Shown: piece by piece, positions 34,059-44,800 of the stretch | Layout of the letters: every line of letters begins with the position of its first letter | Numbering within the stretch: the stretch's first letter is position 1 | Source: UBA60 sp964587885 | GTDB taxonomy: Archaea; Thermoplasmatota; Poseidoniia; Poseidoniales; Poseidoniaceae | DNA: 64,000 nt | Direction of reading: 5' to 3' | Assembly: GCA_964587885.1 (NCBI GenBank) | Contig: CAZPME010000001.1 | Coordinates: forward strand, 62,001-126,000 | Translations under genes and position numbers: made by a program | Notes under the pieces: model-generated | Told to the model about the DNA's origin: nothing | Databases searched by the model: none | Seen by the model: the letters and a program-made list of their open reading frames with translations, nothing else

Positions 34059-37000
34059 ATGCGCCGCCCTGCCACATGGTCTAGCCTGCTTCTCTGCCTA
34101 CTTCTTATTCAGGCATTTTCTCCACTAACTGCAGCATGGTCTAGCAGTGAGAAAATTAGTGTGACACAAGAAGATACAGATGCACCATTATACCAACTTT
34201 CAAAGATGAATATTAGTCCAATTTCCGATTCCGCACATGGCTGGGGTAGTTTAGATGACAGTTTGTTGCCAGTGCAGTTAATACATAGAAATGCTGCCCC
34301 AGTGGCCGTTTCTGACTGGGTTGAAGAAACTGGGCAAAGAACTGTGGAGGGTTGGGCGGTGCTTCAACACGAATGGCCGGTTCCCACAGATTGGTTCAGC
34401 AATTTATCTGCGGCAGGAATCGAATGCTATAGTTTCCTTCCACCAGCAAATTTCCATTGTGATGTTCCCAAAATAAGTCCGGATGAACTCGATGAACTCG
34501 ATGTAATAGGTATACTGAAAATAGACCCGACTGATAAGATCCGTCCAGCACTTGTTCAAGCAATGACTACAGGACCTAGAGGAATGTACGCTAGCCCAGA
34601 TGGGGCAACAATGAATCTGATTCTTTCCGGTATCGAAATCCCAGAAATTCCTGATATGACCGTGTTCAGTCATGACGGACGTTTTGCTACTGTGGCAACA
34701 AATCCTGCTGGCGTTAAGGCTCTAGCTGAAAATGAAGCAATTGAATGGCTGGAAGAGAAACCTTTCTTCCTTCGTTCCAACGATTTCGGACGGGATCTGA
34801 TTGGTATTGATTTCATCTCTGACACCTCAAGCATGAATTCTCATACTAGCGGCTGGACTGGCATGGATGGGACTGGCATCATAGTTACAGTCGCGGATTC
34901 TGGACTAGATAATGGGGTTGACAATACCAATATGCATCCAGATTTCAGAGGTGACATAGATGGAATTCTCGCTATCCCAATGCCCCAAAGCGTCCAAGGT
35001 AGCACCTACAACTGTGCTTCAGCCTGCTCCTATCTCTATGATGATGGGGCCGCTGATGAAGATAGTGGACATGGCACACATGTATCCGGTAGTGTGCTTG
35101 GAGATGGAACTGCTTCTTCAGGAACCATAGTGGGTTCCGCACCTGGAGCGACACTGCTGTTCCAAGCAGTGGAAATTGAAACGCACTTGGTTTCCGCACC
35201 TGGTTGCGCTGGTTGTACTAATCCTGGATTCTACTTTGTTGGAATCCCCGATGATGTAGGTGATTTGATGGAAATGGCAGCCGAAAACAATTCGCTTGTT
35301 CATACGAATTCATGGGGTAGTTCTCAAGCAGGAGCATACACTACCTCTTCAGCGCAAGCTGATGCAGCTGCAATTACCTATGCAAACATGTCCATTCTTT
35401 TCGCAGCCGGAAATGATGGAGTGGACACGAATGGAGATGGTGAGATTGATCTAGATTCGACGGGTAGCCCTGCCACAGCCAAGAATGTAATTACTGTTGG
35501 CGCTACTGAAAATGGCAGAACAACTCTTCCAGTGGGTTCAGGACCTGCTAACGCACCTGCTTCATGGAATTGGTGGGGTTATGGGAGTCTTCCAATCAGT
35601 ACTGACGCCGCTTCTGGGCAGCCAGAGGGGATGGCGGCATTCTCTAGCCGCGGCCCAACTGATGATTTGCGTCAGAAACCTGATGTTAGTGCACCCGGCA
35701 CCTACATATTGTCAACTAGAAGCCGTTCAACCTCTGACAATGGTTGGCTAGAATATGATTCAGACCATGTCTACATGGGAGGTACTTCCATGGCAACTCC
35801 TCTAACTGCCGGTGCCGCTGCGGCTTTGTTGCAACACCTGAAAGACAATGTTGGTCATGATAATCCATCAAGTGCTTTGGTGAAAGCAATGTTCGCTGCT
35901 GGAGCAATGGATATGGCTGGACAATATTCAAGCAATACCAATGGTGCAGGAGAGACTGCACCAAACATCCATGAAGGATGGGGTCGGGCAAATCTAACCA
36001 ACAGTGTCAACGCCTCTTTCGTCGATTGGGAATCAGTTTCTACCAGTGATACACGAAAATGGACTTTCGCAGTTCCAGCTAATACTGACAATCTTTCTAT
36101 CATATTGTCTTGGACTGATCCAGCTAGCACTTCTATTGCTGCAGCGAATCTGGTTAACGAACTAGATTTGAAAATCAAGAAACCTGATGGTTCTTGGATT
36201 AATGATGCTAATACAGTCGACAATCTGATAGGCGAGATTATCACCAATCCACCTTCGGGAACTTGGGAGGTCCATGTTGAAGGAGCTAGCGTCCCAACTG
36301 GACCACAAGCCTTTGCACTAGCACTTTCAAGGAATTTCACTTTGGCCAATCTCACCCAAGATGCAGATGTTGATGGCATTGAAGATTCTGAAGATGATTG
36401 TGTCAACACGTTTGGTAATTCTACTGTTGACAGGAAAGGTTGCCCTGATACCGATGGCGATGGTTACTCAGACGCCGATGGAACTGCTCCAGCTCACCCT
36501 ACCGGCTCGGCTGACGCCTTTCCAAGCGATGCTACACAATGGGAGAATACAGATGGTGATGCGTATGGCGACAATCCTGCAGGTACAAATCCCGACGATT
36601 GTATCTCAGTCGTAGGAACTTCAACCATTGACCGTGTCGGTTGCCCAGATGCTGATGGTGACGGATATTCGACTGCCGATGCAACATGGACTACAGCTCA
36701 AGGAGCTGATGGTTGTGATTCGGTCATCGGTAATTCTACCATTGACCGAAATGGTTGCCTGGATACAGATGGAGATGGTTACTCAAACCCAGATGGTTCA
36801 TCTGCCGCTCATCCGGTAGGTACCGCTGATGCTTTACCAAATGAAAAAACTCAGTGGGAAGATACTGATGGCGACGGTTTTGGTGATAACTGGGCCAACA
36901 CATCTTGGACGGTTACACGCGAAGCGGCCAGTACACAAATTGGAATTTGGGTCCTAAATGCCTATCAGCCCGATGAATGTGAGATTATATTTGGATCTTC

Positions 37001-39296
37001 TATTCATGATCGAATTGGGTGTCCCGACAACGATAACGACGGCTATTCAAATCCTGATGCAACCCATCTTGCTCACCCTAATGGAAATGCCGATGCATTC
37101 CCTACCGAACCTTCGCAATGGAATGATACCGATGGTGATGGCTTTGGCGATAACCCAGCCGGCACAAATGCAGATGATTGCCCTAGTGTTTCAGGTAGTT
37201 CAATTGAAATTGGTAGCCTAGGGTGTCCAGACACCGATGGCGACGGCACCCCCGACAATGTTGATGACTTTCCCAATGAAGTATCCCAAGATACCGATAC
37301 GGATAGTGATGGTTATGGTGATGATGCCGCTGGCTACGAAGGTGATGATTGCCCCAGTGTTTCGGGAACCTCATTCCAAGATGGCACCTATGGTTGCCTA
37401 GATAGTGACCTTGATGGCTATGCCGACATTGTTGATGCTTTTCCCAATGAAATAACACAGTGGAACGATACCGATGGCGACGGCTTTGGCGATAATGCCG
37501 CTGGTTACCAAGGAGATGGATGTCCAACTGCAACCGGTAGTTCAAGCATCGATACTCTTGGTTGCCCCGATAGCGATGGCGATGGATACTCAGATGATGG
37601 GGATGCATTCAATTCAACCAGTTCCCAATGGCGCGATAGCGATGGTGATGGTTATGGAGATAATCCAAGCCCGGCTGAACTATACGATGAATGCCCAACT
37701 GTTTGGGGTAATTCTAGTAGCGACCGCCAAGGCTGTTTCGATAGCGATGGTGACGGGTATTCTAATCCCAGCGGCGGATGGGATGCAACCGATGGTGCTG
37801 ATGCCTTTCCCAACGATAAATTACGCTGGGTCGATGATGATGGTGATGGTTTTGATGATGATTTAGAGGATGCTTGCGATAGTTCTGCAGGTAATTCGAC
37901 CATCGACCGTAAAGGTTGTCTTGACAGCGATGGCGATGGTTATTCTGACGCAGGCAATGGTTGGTCACCTTCAGATGGTGCCGATGCCTTTCCCAATGTC
38001 GCTAGTCAGTGGAGTGATGCCGATGGCGATGGCTATGGTGACAATCCTTACGGCTTGACTGCTGACGACTGTATTGCTATCAATGGAAACTCTACCATTG
38101 ACAGAACCGGTTGTTTGGATAGTGATGGTGACGGTTATTCAAACGCTAATGCCACCCATCTTGCTCACCCAGACGGAACTGCAGATGCTTTTCCAAATGA
38201 TTCCAGCCAATGGGAAGATGCTGATGGTGATGGCTATGGCGACCGATTACAGGGGACAACTCCCGATGATTGTCCAACTGTAAATGGTGATTCTTCAATT
38301 GGAAAATACGGATGCATCGACAGCGATGGTGATGGGGTTCCCAATGCCATTGAAGGCACGTGGACAATCTTGCTTGGGGCCGATGCTTTTCCCGACGATG
38401 ATACCCAGTGGAAAGATGCCGATGTCGACGGTTATGGAGATAATCCAGATGGAACAATGGGCGATGCTTGTCCAACCCAACAAGGTGATTCCGACCAAGG
38501 CGGAAAATACGGCTGTATCGATTCCGATGGTGACGGCTGGGGTGATGAATATGACGACCTACCTACGATTGGCTCCCAATGGCTAGATAGCGATGGCGAC
38601 GGCTATGGTGACAATGTTACTACTGGCGCACTTATGATTGACCATTGGCCAAGTGATGAAAATAAAAATGTGGCTGAAGTCTATCTAACGTGTACACCAA
38701 ACTCACTTACTGGCGATCCAAATGAAGCGATAGATATCACCATTACATGTACGGTTACCAATCAAATATCAATACCACTTGTTGTTGTAGTGAGATGGGA
38801 TTTCACTCAGGGAATTACTGCATCGATGGTTCAAAGACCAGTTAACTTAGGAGCGAGTGGAGCTACTGATGGCTCAATTTCAATAACCTTCACCGGTAGA
38901 GCAAGTTACACCGAAAATATCGACTCAACAATACTTGTAATGGAACCTGGCGGCACCAAGAACCTAGATATTGAGTCCTTTGTTGTCAATATCAATGCGC
39001 CACCTGTTGTTACCACAAATACCACCAATGATGATGATGTAGTAAACCAATCTTGGAGTAAATACATTCCAATCGATCCCAATGATGCATCAATGACCTT
39101 ACCATTCTTCGGCTCAATCGTTTTAGTGATGCTCTTTATTGCCCGCCGAATCTCAGTCAAAGGACGTAAGGGTTTCAACACTATGAGTGATGTGGCGAAG
39201 AAAAATGTCGAACAAAGTCGAGTGTCTTTGACCCGCTCTTCTTCAGTCCTCGAGCGACCACCACCGCCTCTGCCACCAAACTTCAACATTAAATGA
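34059..39296 (+). CDS. giant secreted subtilisin-like protease with calcium-binding repeats
   Basis: This protein has about 1745 residues. MRRPATWSSLLLCLLLIQAFSPLTAAW is a signal peptide, which is why ATG 34059 is preferred over the upstream ATG 33960. A pro-region runs to about 260. The S8 domain has Asp in VTVADSGLD (about 280), His in DSGHGTHVSG (about 338), NSWGS, and Ser in GGTSMATPL (about 577). A beta-sandwich (about 665-765) follows, then roughly twenty thrombospondin-type-3-like repeats rich in DxDGDGxxD (about 770-1525). Another beta domain, a membrane helix near 1680 and a cytosolic tail ending in PPPPLPPNF close it. It is probably an ectoenzyme on a calcium-stiffened stalk, degrading marine protein. 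Confidence 0.92.
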   Translation: MRRPATWSSLLLCLLLIQAFSPLTAAWSSSEKISVTQEDTDAPLYQLSKMNISPISDSAHGWGSLDDSLLPVQLIHRNAAPVAVSDWVEETGQRTVEGWAVLQHEWPVPTDWFSNLSAAGIECYSFLPPANFHCDVPKISPDELDELDVIGILKIDPTDKIRPALVQAMTTGPRGMYASPDGATMNLILSGIEIPEIPDMTVFSHDGRFATVATNPAGVKALAENEAIEWLEEKPFFLRSNDFGRDLIGIDFISDTSSMNSHTSGWTGMDGTGIIVTVADSGLDNGVDNTNMHPDFRGDIDGILAIPMPQSVQGSTYNCASACSYLYDDGAADEDSGHGTHVSGSVLGDGTASSGTIVGSAPGATLLFQAVEIETHLVSAPGCAGCTNPGFYFVGIPDDVGDLMEMAAENNSLVHTNSWGSSQAGAYTTSSAQADAAAITYANMSILFAAGNDGVDTNGDGEIDLDSTGSPATAKNVITVGATENGRTTLPVGSGPANAPASWNWWGYGSLPISTDAASGQPEGMAAFSSRGPTDDLRQKPDVSAPGTYILSTRSRSTSDNGWLEYDSDHVYMGGTSMATPLTAGAAAALLQHLKDNVGHDNPSSALVKAMFAAGAMDMAGQYSSNTNGAGETAPNIHEGWGRANLTNSVNASFVDWESVSTSDTRKWTFAVPANTDNLSIILSWTDPASTSIAAANLVNELDLKIKKPDGSWINDANTVDNLIGEIITNPPSGTWEVHVEGASVPTGPQAFALALSRNFTLANLTQDADVDGIEDSEDDCVNTFGNSTVDRKGCPDTDGDGYSDADGTAPAHPTGSADAFPSDATQWENTDGDAYGDNPAGTNPDDCISVVGTSTIDRVGCPDADGDGYSTADATWTTAQGADGCDSVIGNSTIDRNGCLDTDGDGYSNPDGSSAAHPVGTADALPNEKTQWEDTDGDGFGDNWANTSWTVTREAASTQIGIWVLNAYQPDECEIIFGSSIHDRIGCPDNDNDGYSNPDATHLAHPNGNADAFPTEPSQWNDTDGDGFGDNPAGTNADDCPSVSGSSIEIGSLGCPDTDGDGTPDNVDDFPNEVSQDTDTDSDGYGDDAAGYEGDDCPSVSGTSFQDGTYGCLDSDLDGYADIVDAFPNEITQWNDTDGDGFGDNAAGYQGDGCPTATGSSSIDTLGCPDSDGDGYSDDGDAFNSTSSQWRDSDGDGYGDNPSPAELYDECPTVWGNSSSDRQGCFDSDGDGYSNPSGGWDATDGADAFPNDKLRWVDDDGDGFDDDLEDACDSSAGNSTIDRKGCLDSDGDGYSDAGNGWSPSDGADAFPNVASQWSDADGDGYGDNPYGLTADDCIAINGNSTIDRTGCLDSDGDGYSNANATHLAHPDGTADAFPNDSSQWEDADGDGYGDRLQGTTPDDCPTVNGDSSIGKYGCIDSDGDGVPNAIEGTWTILLGADAFPDDDTQWKDADVDGYGDNPDGTMGDACPTQQGDSDQGGKYGCIDSDGDGWGDEYDDLPTIGSQWLDSDGDGYGDNVTTGALMIDHWPSDENKNVAEVYLTCTPNSLTGDPNEAIDITITCTVTNQISIPLVVVVRWDFTQGITASMVQRPVNLGASGATDGSISITFTGRASYTENIDSTILVMEPGGTKNLDIESFVVNINAPPVVTTNTTNDDDVVNQSWSKYIPIDPNDASMTLPFFGSIVLVMLFIARRISVKGRKGFNTMSDVAKKNVEQSRVSLTRSSSVLERPPPPLPPNFNIK
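36363..38640 (+). repeat. tandem thrombospondin-3-like repeats within the subtilase
   Basis: About twenty units of 35-45 residues carry an acidic DxDGDGY block, a SxWxDxDGDGYGDN block and a conserved Cys pair (DDC and RxGC). DNA of the units is similar but not identical, so they are old duplications. Other frames remain open here as a by-product. Confidence 0.85.
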
Positions 39297-39361
39297 GGTT
39301 TCAATTTTCATTAGTTACCGTTTCCAACTTCGACTACAGTAATAATAGTCGGTGGCAGCAG

Positions 39362-40843
39362 TTAATTGAATTCGGCCAAGTCGCCAACACTTTCGTATAG
39401 ACTTGGCCCACTACCAAGGTAGCACAAAGTCCCAAGCCTGCTTCGCGAATCTTCAGGTTGCGAGTTATTTCCTGTAGCACAATCTCCAGTACAACCATCT
39501 GCAAATGCGATGTAAACGCGCCCCTCCAAATCAATATGTAAATCATTGAAATCTAGCAAATTGCGATTTGATCCACCAATATCACGGCAATCACCACTGT
39601 TTAGGCAAATACTACCAATTTGTACAGGATCCGCCGAGGCTCGAACAGTATGAAACACCGGATTTTCATCAAGTGCATTCAAACTATATGTGACATAGAG
39701 GTAGTAACTCACGTTTGCATTTGCATAGTGGGCATTTCCATCCCATAAATTACCATCAATATCAGTACTGTTAGGATTGTTCAGTTCACTCGCATTTTCA
39801 CTCCCAAGGTACGTAATAGCAATTCTTCCAGGGTCGCCAGCATCAACTTGGGGAAACGCAGTTGAGATTACCTCAATAGGGCTTATCCGAGAACTGTTTT
39901 GCTCCCATGTGTTGCCCGAATCTGTACTTCTAGACATGTAGATTCCTTCATCAGCACCAGTCCAAATGTGGTATGCATTGGATTGGGAATCTGTCGCAAC
40001 CTCGGAATTTTTTCGTGGGTTCGGTGTGCCCACATCCTCACCCATGTTCCTTTCAAACCAAGTAAACCCATTGTCTGTTGATACGATAACGGTTGGCGTC
40101 GCAACACGCGGCGTTACAAAGACCGTACCATCAGGAGCAGCCGTAATCGCCCCATGCAGCCCACCATTAGTAGTGGCCAATCCAAAAATAAGGCCACCAG
40201 TATCAAACGTAGCGCCACCATCAAAACTTGTGTAGCAGAAGATCCCTACGATTTTGTTATAACAATAGTACACAGCTGTTTCATAGAAACCTTGTGAAAA
40301 TTGGCCACCAACACCATATCCACTGTTCGTCCAAGGCCCAGTTGCCAGCTTAATATGATCATTTATCGGGGTTGTTCCAGAATCGTGCGGATTACCCATC
40401 CAAGTTTCACCATCATCATCACTCCAACATATCCATGAAGTCTCAAGCCCCATCATTTGAACGTTGAAGACACGATCAGTCACAGTATCAACCCAACCAT
40501 ATGGGTCACTAGTAGTGAATGAGCATTGTGGACCTGTAACATCTTCCCATGTGTTAGCATGATCACAAGAGCGCATGACTTTTTCAAATGCAATGAGGAA
40601 AATGCAACCGCTAGATGTAACACCAATACTTGGCTCAGCCCCATCTTCACCAACATCACTGAAAACAAAACTCAGATTTAGAGGATCGACATCTACAGGT
40701 AAACCATCAGCGCCAGTGACGAATACACCCTCGGGAAGAGTTGGCTCGATCAATGGAGTCTCGACTGGGGGCTCTTCACCAAAACATCCCGAAAGTAATG
40801 CCGAAAACATCAGTCCTACAATGAGAACAGCAGTGACTCGCAT
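39362..40843 (-). CDS. lipoprotein with Asp-box (BNR) beta-propeller, sialidase-like fold
   Basis: This protein has about 493 residues. It begins with a lipoprotein signal, MRVTAVLIVGLMFSALLSGC, which fixes ATG 40843; ATG 40882 is possible. At least four Asp-boxes of the form SxDxGxTW occur: WSDDDGETW, TSFDGGATF, STDNGFTW and STDSGNTW. They are spread as in six-bladed sialidase or glycosidase propellers. I do not see the arginine triad of true sialidases with confidence, so it may be a binding protein. An assembly gap starts 47 bases upstream, so promoter and any operon partner are lost. Confidence 0.82.
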   Translation of the reverse strand: MRVTAVLIVGLMFSALLSGCFGEEPPVETPLIEPTLPEGVFVTGADGLPVDVDPLNLSFVFSDVGEDGAEPSIGVTSSGCIFLIAFEKVMRSCDHANTWEDVTGPQCSFTTSDPYGWVDTVTDRVFNVQMMGLETSWICWSDDDGETWMGNPHDSGTTPINDHIKLATGPWTNSGYGVGGQFSQGFYETAVYYCYNKIVGIFCYTSFDGGATFDTGGLIFGLATTNGGLHGAITAAPDGTVFVTPRVATPTVIVSTDNGFTWFERNMGEDVGTPNPRKNSEVATDSQSNAYHIWTGADEGIYMSRSTDSGNTWEQNSSRISPIEVISTAFPQVDAGDPGRIAITYLGSENASELNNPNSTDIDGNLWDGNAHYANANVSYYLYVTYSLNALDENPVFHTVRASADPVQIGSICLNSGDCRDIGGSNRNLLDFNDLHIDLEGRVYIAFADGCTGDCATGNNSQPEDSRSRLGTLCYLGSGPSLYESVGDLAEFN

Positions 40844-40890
40844 GTTTTGTCGGCGACACCTCTCTACAATTACCTTACCCATCCGCCACT

Positions 40891-40990
40891 NNNNNNNNNN
40901 NNNNNNNNNNNNNNNNNNNNNNNNNNNNNNNNNNNNNNNNNNNNNNNNNNNNNNNNNNNNNNNNNNNNNNNNNNNNNNNNNNNNNNNNNN
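40891..40990. other. 100-N scaffold gap
   Basis: Exactly 100 N, the usual placeholder for unknown length. Anything spanning it in the conceptual translations is artificial. Confidence 0.98.
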
Positions 40991-41118
40991 CCAATACTTC
41001 ACTATTGGTGCTAATTCTATCAATACTAACTTATCTCATTTTCAATTATGTAATACTCGAATTACTGGGTATTGCCGTCGGTCTACCGTGGGAAGACGAT
41101 GCCGTTTGGAATTAAATT

Positions 41119-41835
41119 CTAAGTAATGGCCAAAGCGAGAGATAGGCATAAATCTCCGAATTGCCAAGTCTCAATTTCTGTGCTATAGCCGTTGAGTTGC
41201 ACATTTACACGGGATTTTTCCTTAAGTCGCCACCAATCACAGCTGATATGGCGAGGATTGAGATTCATCCCCAATCCAAGGGCTTTCTGTACCGCTTCCT
41301 TGGCCGTCCACATCATCAAAGCCAAATCGGACTGCCCATTAAGTAGAACTAACTCCTCACCGCTTGCCATAAATGGAAATGCAGATTTAGAGATGTGACG
41401 ATCAGCTGGCTCAGCATCAATTCCAATACGATGGCTCGGCTCACAAATTGCCGCAACCGCCCAATCTTGACTATGTCCAATGCTAATATTAGGCAATGGT
41501 TTGACGAATTGGGGTGAGGCTAGCCATGATAGCGAGGGTGCGCGATATTGGTCGCGTTGTATTTCTATCCCACTACATTCAATTCCCCATTCTTCAAGTA
41601 TTGCAGCCAACAAAAAACGTCCTGCAAGATGCTCCTCATAGCGTTTAGCAGTCGAGAAATTGGCAACTTCAATTGGATCACAAAGTAGGGGTAGAGTTGA
41701 ATTATGCGGTGGTTTATCCTTCGGTGAAGTTGCGCGAATAGGTATGCGTCCAAGAAGGAACTTTGGCTGGCTTGATGAATCTTCATCTGTAATAGGCAGA
41801 GTTAGGAATTCGACCTCACCTGCTGCTTGCCACAT
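41119..41835 (-). CDS. 4'-phosphopantetheinyl transferase (Sfp type)
   Basis: This 238-residue enzyme transfers the 4'-phosphopantetheine arm of CoA to carrier proteins. ISIGHSQDWAVAAI, HRIGIDAEPA (Mg-binding Asp-x-Glu) and WTAKEAVQKALGLG (the WxxKEAxxK signature) are all present. It starts one base after the stop of the type I synthase (TAAAATG), so it is translationally linked and most probably serves that synthase. Dedicated PPTases are unusual in archaea. The apparent targets have Thr, not Ser, at the expected attachment site, which raises the question of what it modifies. Confidence 0.93.
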   Translation of the reverse strand: MWQAAGEVEFLTLPITDEDSSSQPKFLLGRIPIRATSPKDKPPHNSTLPLLCDPIEVANFSTAKRYEEHLAGRFLLAAILEEWGIECSGIEIQRDQYRAPSLSWLASPQFVKPLPNISIGHSQDWAVAAICEPSHRIGIDAEPADRHISKSAFPFMASGEELVLLNGQSDLALMMWTAKEAVQKALGLGMNLNPRHISCDWWRLKEKSRVNVQLNGYSTEIETWQFGDLCLSLALAIT

Positions 41836-41836
41836 T

Positions 41837-44800
41837 TTAGCCCTCGCGAGTTAAAGTAAACTGCTGCTCTTCGGGAACTGGACCCATAGATTTGAGGCGC
41901 AAATCCTTCATCGATAATACCGGAGCATCATCATCACCGTAGATTGTCACATCATGAGTGGTGATGCCACCATCCGCACGGCCGGTCAAGATTGAGCGTA
42001 ATCGGAGTCTCTCATCTTGGTTTGGAACCCGCAGAACTGAAGTCCAACCAATTCCAATCGGTAGTGATGAAATATCATCTGCTTCCATCGCAACTAAACC
42101 CGCATTTTGGAACCCGGCTTCTACTAGCATTGGTAATGATTCGAGCATAACTACTTCGCCAGCACTCTCGGCCGCCCACTGGTCACTGGCTGGTAATTGA
42201 TGACGCATCAAGGCAATTCCATCACAACCTAATGCCTGAATATCGCCAACTCCTCGAATAACTCCGCCATGTGATTGGAAACGCGGGCCATGGAAATATC
42301 GCTCGTAAATGAATGAGGCTGGAAGAACTAGTTCTCCTGCAACAGGGACTCCGAGGCGAGGTGATGATGCAAGTTCACTGACAAAGTGACCAGTTAGGTC
42401 ATCGGCTTTGGCGACTAGGCGAACCTTGGCTTGATGGTGGATTCTTGGTTGACCCAAGACTTGCCCTTTGGAATTGACTAAGTCGCTTTCCAATACTGCC
42501 TTCACCCAAGTCAAGTCTCCCTCTTGACGGTCGATTTCAACTTTAGTCCGAACCTTCATTTCACCCTTCATCAACTTTATCGGCAAGCCGAATTCGACAT
42601 TTTCGAAACCGGCTAAGGCGTGATTAGGGCAGAGAAGCAGAGCGTGCTGAGCAAACATCTCCATCGCCATTACACCAGGATGGTAAGGCACTCCGTCGAT
42701 TGCATGGTCGGTAAGGAAGGGCATTTCTTCTACCGACAGAGTTGACTCGCCGGTTAAAAATTCATCCTCACTGAAGGCTAGTAATCTGTCGATGAAAGGA
42801 AAACGAGACGGGTTTTCCAATGTAGCAGTTGTTTGAGCAGGCAACCGTAATGGGGGGGCGCGGAAACTGTCGTATTTGTCCATCATTCCAAGAGAGCCAC
42901 AGGCGACAACACGTCGCTTACCGCCGCACAACATTTCGTCAACAAATATTCCAACTCCTTCCTCAACCGAAAGGGTCTCTATTCCAGCAGCGGCAAATAT
43001 TGCCTCAATAGAACCGCGGGTAGCCATTCCAACATCACGCCAACCAGTCCAAGCGATTGCTACTGCCTTGGTTTTCCCAGTAGCAGCAAGACGAGCCATC
43101 TCTGCATCGAGAACATTGTTGGCGGCAGAATAATCGGTTTGTCCACCATTTCCGAAACGGCCGGCGACACTTGTGAAGGCACAAGCGTGGCGTAAATCTT
43201 CACTGCCGCTGGCTTTAGCAGCAGCAGATAATGCAGTCCAGCCGTCTATTTTGACTCGCACTACATTGGCGAAACTTAGCCACTCCTTATCGGCGACGAG
43301 TTTTGATTCCTCGATACCCGCTCCATGGACAATTCCGGTTATCGCACCATGAGACTTGCCAATTTGTCTTCCCAATTCGGCTAATGCAGAAGTATCGCAG
43401 ACATCACAAGCATAGTATTCGGCTTTATTTCCTGTGACAGTGATAGCAGCAATTGTGGCATGAATATCTCGACTCCGCAAATATGGAGCCCAAGCCTTAT
43501 TCCAAGCGACAATTGAGACTTTACCATCTTCAGAATCACCTACCAATTCCTCGCGTAAGGCTAACTTGCGCTCATTCAACTGCTCCTCAGACCAATCAAG
43601 CCACGCTGCTGGCTCTTCGAGCAATTCGGTTCGACCCAATAGGGCGAAGGTAGCCTTACTTTTCGGACTGGCTTGACACAATCCAATAATACACGATGCA
43701 GTGACTCCTGAACCACCACCGGAGACTATCCAAACTTCGTCATTTGCTAGTTTCGCCGCTTCGGACTCAAGCACTTCGTCGAATAAAACCAATCCCCAGC
43801 GACTACCATCGGCCTCGAGACCAACTTCTACCTCACCACCTACATTGAGTAAATCTTCGACCAAGATTTTGGCCATTCCAGCCTCATCGAGAAGCATCTC
43901 TGGGTGAACATCCCATGCCCTACAACGAATCTCAGGGCGCTCATGCGAGTAAGCCTTGACTATACCGCTAGAACCGGCAGCAAGACTGTTGAAGCGGCTA
44001 CCTTTGTTTCCGTGACGGCCATCTAGTGCCGATAAGCTAGCCAATACGCAATTCTTTCCAGCCTCGGAAATATCAGAATCAAAGTTCTTGAGTAAGCCGA
44101 ATAATCCTTGCATCACCACCGCTCCGGCCGAATCAGCCGAATTGGGCAACCAGTCATTTCCTGCCAGATGTGTTGGGGCAAGGTGAATTAGTCCACCAAA
44201 ATCTCCCGATTTGAGAATCGTTGCCGCGGCGTCCTCAAGTTGTTCGGCTGATGCGGGATCTGCACGTAATATCCTTCGCGTACCTTCCTTTTCTTCGGTA
44301 AATTTCTTGTGTAATAATTCCAATGATAATCGCAATGCACTTACGCCATGTCTTTCGAGTTCTGTACAAACTTGTTCAGCAATTCCCCATCCATCTTCAG
44401 TAACAACTACTAATTTTCCACTGAGATCAATTACTTCAGAAATACCGCTTGTAGCCTCGACTTCGACCTGCCAGCGGTGCAACCCTGATTGCGGCTCAGT
44501 CATGCTCAAATCAGCACCTTCATTGTTTATTGCGGTCATTTCCGATACGCTTTCTGAAACATCAACTGCTGGTTCGGCAACTATTACTTCAGCCTCAAGC
44601 GCTGGAATTGCGGATGGAGTTTGAACCATTGACTCGCCTTGCATCGCTTCGATGTAGGCAATCATATGGTTGAGAGTAGGATGGTCGGAAAGCACGAAAT
44701 CATCGTCGACCGGTAAAGTAAACTTTTCACGAATATCACCCATTATTTCGGCCTGCTTGACTGTATCAATCCCCAACTCACCTTCCAAATCTTGATCGAG

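Noticed and set aside
36361..38586. Many Met/Gln/Pro-rich or His/Arg-rich frames on both strands
   Set aside because: They are shadows of the acidic GAT-rich calcium-binding repeats of the subtilase and have no ribosome-binding sites or recognisable folds.
40844..41126. Apparent continuation of the Asp-box lipoprotein and of a plus-strand frame through the N run
   Set aside because: The 100 N have arbitrary length, so any frame through them is meaningless. The lipoprotein signal at 40843 gives a complete protein without it.
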